A model generated the notes under the pieces. That model worked only from the letters and a program-made list of their open reading frames with translations. It did not search any database and was not told the DNA's origin. Source: Variovorax sp037204085 (lineage in GTDB: Bacteria > Pseudomonadota > Gammaproteobacteria > Burkholderiales > Burkholderiaceae_C). From it: a stretch of DNA of 64,000 nt. The position numbers and the translations under genes were made by a program. Location of the stretch: positions 1 to 64,000 of the forward strand of contig NZ_JBBCBW010000003.1 in the NCBI RefSeq assembly GCF_037204085.1, in the 5' to 3' direction. Shown here one piece after another: positions 61,307 through 64,000 of this stretch (its first letter is position 1; each line of letters begins with the position of its first letter).

Positions 61307-62389
61307 TCAAGGCTTCGGCTTTTCTTCGCGCCCACCCGGGTGCCGCGCAAAACGCGCCGCATCGCGGCCATGCACCGGCGCCGGGTCGCTCCACGGCCAG
61401 CCGCCAAATTGTGTGCGACGGTAATCGGACAGCGTCTGGCTGATCTCCGCCTGCGTGTTCATCACAAAGGGCCCGTACTGCACCACGGGCTCCGCAATCG
61501 GGCGGCCTTGCAGCAGCAGGAATTCGCTGGCCTCTTCGTTGCCGTTGATCAGCTCCACCGCCGTATCGGCACGCAGCTCGATGGCGGCCGGGCCTTCTAT
61601 GCGCTGCCCTGCAATGTGTGCGGCGGCGCCCTTGAAGAAGTACAGCATGCGCCGCGTGCCCTCTCCGGTTGCGGCGGGCAGCGTCCATTGCGCGCCCGGC
61701 GTCATCTTCAGCGTCCAGATCGCCACATCGGCATCGGCTTGCGCAGCCCACGAATCGGGCGGCGGCGCAAGCGGTGCGATCGGCTCCGCAGCGTTGCCGT
61801 TGCCCGCGGCATCGCCGAAGCGGCCCGCGATGATTGCGACCTCGGTGCGGCCGCCGTTCGCATCGTCGGACGCAAAGCGCGGAATCGCTTCCGACCAGAA
61901 CATCGTGAAATGCGGGTCGGCCATCTTGCTCCTGGCCGGCAGGTTGAGCCAGATCTGGAACAGCTCCAGCGGGTTGGGCGCGTTCGCATCGAGCAGCGGA
62001 AACATTTCCGAATGCACGATGCCCTTGCCCGCGGTGAGCCACTGCACGTCGCCGCCGCCAAAGCGTGCGGTAGCGCCGAGTGAATCGGAATGATCGACCA
62101 GCCCCTTGCGCACGATGGTCACCGTTTCGAAGCCGCGATGCGGATGCGAGGGAAAGCCCGGCACCGTTTCGCCGTGGTACATGCTCCAGCCGTCCTTGCG
62201 GCTGAAGTCCTGGCCGATCTGGCGGCCCGTCAGCGGAGCCTCGGGCCCCATCTGCGCATTGGCCTTGGGATAAGCGTCGTCGTGATAGACGCAGAACAAG
62301 AACGGATCGATCGTCTGCCACGGAAAGCCGAGCGCGCTCACCTGCAGCACGGGGCTGCGGCCTTCTTCATTGCTGTTGTTGCTGGACAC
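61307..62389 (-). CDS. Pirin-family protein
   Basis: This 360-residue cupin-fold protein has the pirin motif HPHRGFETVTIV, the metal-binding GDVQWLTAGKGIVHSEM segment and a C-terminal pirin domain with FVMNTQAEI. Some pirins are quercetinases, others regulators; the role here is unknown. The start is taken as the GTG at 62389, which has AAAGGAAT 8 nt upstream; an ATG at 62521 would add 44 Ala/Arg-rich residues without such a site. Confidence 0.85.
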   Translation of the reverse strand: MSSNNSNEEGRSPVLQVSALGFPWQTIDPFLFCVYHDDAYPKANAQMGPEAPLTGRQIGQDFSRKDGWSMYHGETVPGFPSHPHRGFETVTIVRKGLVDHSDSLGATARFGGGDVQWLTAGKGIVHSEMFPLLDANAPNPLELFQIWLNLPARSKMADPHFTMFWSEAIPRFASDDANGGRTEVAIIAGRFGDAAGNGNAAEPIAPLAPPPDSWAAQADADVAIWTLKMTPGAQWTLPAATGEGTRRMLYFFKGAAAHIAGQRIEGPAAIELRADTAVELINGNEEASEFLLLQGRPIAEPVVQYGPFVMNTQAEISQTLSDYRRTQFGGWPWSDPAPVHGRDAARFARHPGGREEKPKP

Positions 62390-62546
62390 CTCGATATTCC
62401 TTTCCGTTGATCGCGCCGCGGAACGCGCGGCAGCATTGTTCTTCGGAATATCGGGGCGAACGTGCTTTAAGGAAGGTGCCTTCCGTGCAACAGTGAAGAG
62501 CGCATATGGAACGATGGGCATCGTTCTTGTTCTTTTCAGCCGTGCC

Positions 62547-62963
62547 TTACTGCGGCGGCATCTCGGCGTTCGGGTCCATGAAGCTCAGCTCCCACAGGTG
62601 GCCGTCGATGTCCTGGAAGCCGTGGCCGTACATGAAGCCGTAGTCCTGCGGCGCGCGCGGCACCGTGCCGCCCGCGGCCACCGCCTTGGCCACCATCTCG
62701 TCGACCTCGGCGCGGCTTTCGCAAGACAGGCACAGCAGCACCTCGGTGCTCTTGCTGGTGTCGGTGAGGCTCTTGTCCGTAAAGGTCTTGAAGAAGTCTT
62801 CGACCAGCAGCATGGCGTGGATGCTGCCTTCGTTGATCACCATGCACGCGGCGTTGGCGTCGGTGAATTGCTCGTTGAAGGTGTAGCCCAGTGCGGCAAA
62901 GAATGCCTTGGACTTTTCCAGGTTCTTGACGGGGAGGTTCACGAAGATTTGCTTGTTGGCCAT
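62547..62963 (-). CDS. VOC (glyoxalase-like) family protein
   Basis: This 138-residue protein has the paired beta-alpha-beta-beta-beta modules of the VOC superfamily: KQIFVNLPVKNLEKSKAFFA, CMVINEGSIHAMLLV and QDIDGHLWELSFMD with the terminal metal-ligand Glu. Relatives are often annotated as lactoylglutathione lyase-like or extradiol dioxygenase. AGGAAG precedes the ATG at 62963. The substrate is unknown. Confidence 0.9.
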   Translation of the reverse strand: MANKQIFVNLPVKNLEKSKAFFAALGYTFNEQFTDANAACMVINEGSIHAMLLVEDFFKTFTDKSLTDTSKSTEVLLCLSCESRAEVDEMVAKAVAAGGTVPRAPQDYGFMYGHGFQDIDGHLWELSFMDPNAEMPPQ

Positions 62964-63070
62964 GGTTGTCTTCCTGTGTCGATGAAGAGTGGATCGGGTG
63001 GTTTGCCGGTGTGTTGTGTACGCCGTCCACAAAAGATATCAAAGAAAATGGACGGCGTCCACATATTTTT

Positions 63071-64000
63071 TCAAGCATCGATTTCGGCCAGCTGATCGGC
63101 CAGGGCGACGGTGCTCCGGTCCTCGAAATGCGGACCGACGATTTGCACGCCCAGTGGCAATCCGTTCGACGTGCGGCCCGCGGGTGCGACCGTGGCGGGC
63201 AGTCCACCCAGGCTGGCCAGTCCAACCCAGGCGCCCTGCGCGCCATACGGCGTCTGGACTCCATCGATGGTGAGCGTACGCTTGCCCCAGTCTTCCTCGG
63301 CCACGTGTTCGAAGGCCGCGCAGCCGACCGCCGGGCACAGCACCGCGTCGAACTGCGCGAACAGCGTGCGCAATTGCGCCCGGATGCGCGTGCGCGTGGC
63401 GAGAAGGTTGAACCAGGCGCGAAGCGACATCGGCGATTGGCCGCCCGGCTCGGCGTGTGCGAGCACGGCTTGCACGATCTGGTTGTAGGTGTCGCTGATC
63501 TCGGCCATATCGGGCAGCAGGCCGGATGCATCAACCACCGAGGCGCCCGCCCTTGCCAGCCGCTGGCCCGCGCCTTCGACCGCCGCGCGCACATCGGCGG
63601 CCACCGCAGCCTGTGGATGCGCCGTGACCACCAACACGTGCCAGTCCTTCGCGGCTGTGTGGCGCGGCGCCGGCAACGCGAAGCGGCCTTCCGTAAGGTG
63701 GGCCGCATCAGGTCCGGCCAGTACATCGAGCGCCAGCGAGAGGTCCGCCGCACAGTGGCCGATCGGCCCGATCACCGAGGGCAGCCCGGCCGGCGCCTCT
63801 TCGGTGCCCGGAAACGCAAAGCCGCGCGTCGGCAGGAGGCCATGGCTCGGCTTGTGCGCATACACGCCGCAAAAGCTTGCGGGAATGCGCAGCGAGCCCA
63901 TCAGGTCGCTGCCCAACTCCAGCGCCACCATGCCCGTGGCCACCGCCACCGCAGCGCCGCCGGATGAACCGCCCGGCGTGCGCCTGGGATCGAGCGGGTG
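63071..64000 (-). CDS. Amidase-signature family protein (partial, 5' end outside window)
   Basis: The visible 309 residues are the C-terminal two thirds of an amidase. TPGGSSGGAAVAVATG near the left of the visible protein is the amidase signature with the catalytic Ser, followed by LGSDLMGSLRIPASFCGVYA, which supplies the second catalytic Ser. The C-terminal part LGGLPATVAPAG and GLPLGVQIVGPHFED is also typical. The start lies beyond position 64000. The amide substrate is not known. Confidence 0.92.
   Translation of the reverse strand, partial: HPLDPRRTPGGSSGGAAVAVATGMVALELGSDLMGSLRIPASFCGVYAHKPSHGLLPTRGFAFPGTEEAPAGLPSVIGPIGHCAADLSLALDVLAGPDAAHLTEGRFALPAPRHTAAKDWHVLVVTAHPQAAVAADVRAAVEGAGQRLARAGASVVDASGLLPDMAEISDTYNQIVQAVLAHAEPGGQSPMSLRAWFNLLATRTRIRAQLRTLFAQFDAVLCPAVGCAAFEHVAEEDWGKRTLTIDGVQTPYGAQGAWVGLASLGGLPATVAPAGRTSNGLPLGVQIVGPHFEDRSTVALADQLAEIDA

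Overview
This is a 64 kb GC-rich chromosomal window from a betaproteobacterium. It is most likely a Burkholderiales member of the Comamonadaceae, possibly Variovorax. The genus is an inference from gene content and style, not from a database match. The window spans the replication-origin neighbourhood: gyrB, dnaN and dnaA run leftward, rpmH, rnpA, yidD, yidC and mnmE run rightward, and the gap between dnaA and rpmH carries one perfect and one near-perfect DnaA box.

Layout. At 0-0.8 kb are the 3' end of a probable outer-membrane protein and an OmpA-like lipoprotein. The origin core fills 0.8-10.6 kb. From 10.7 to 17.3 kb come an orphan cNMP-binding protein, a zinc-ribbon membrane protein, a KefB-type antiporter, kdsD-kdsC-lptC and an SDR oxidoreductase. 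From 17.4 to 21.5 kb come a glycine-rich RNA-binding protein, a manganese (yybP-ykoY) riboswitch before a GDT1-family exporter, then a SAM-II riboswitch plus terminator before metX-metW, and a YigZ protein. From 21.5 to 31.6 kb are an ion channel, a bactofilin, a DUF72 protein, two M20 peptidases, a lipase-like hydrolase, an MFS transporter, a DUF937 protein, rsmE and amgK. lptD-surA-rsmA follows at 31.8-36.6 kb. A secreted guanyl-specific RNase with its barstar inhibitor (36.8-37.7 kb) and maeB (37.9-40.2 kb) come next.

The most system-like accessory block is 40.4-48.1 kb. It is a tight seven-gene rightward operon: SPFH protein, DUF4178 zinc-ribbon protein, DUF350 protein, membrane-anchored spermidine-synthase-like enzyme, Tat-lipoprotein flavin oxidoreductase, saccharopine-dehydrogenase-like protein and an SRPBCC-like protein. 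The matching S-adenosylmethionine decarboxylase (speD) lies about 5 kb beyond it on the opposite strand, in an operon with murU and pepP.

The right end holds tkt-gapA, two lipoproteins, an ABM monooxygenase, mntH behind a 25-bp palindrome, a protealysin-type protease with its emfourin inhibitor, and YciI, pirin and VOC proteins. It closes with an amidase cut by the window edge.

Themes that tie genes together are envelope biogenesis (kdsDC, lptC, lptD, surA, yidC), murein recycling (amgK and murU, encoded 20 kb apart), methionine/SAM/polyamine metabolism (metXW, speD, aminopropyltransferase) and manganese handling (GDT1, mntH). Two enzyme-inhibitor pairs (RNase-barstar and protealysin-emfourin) are each joined by a 4-nt overlap.
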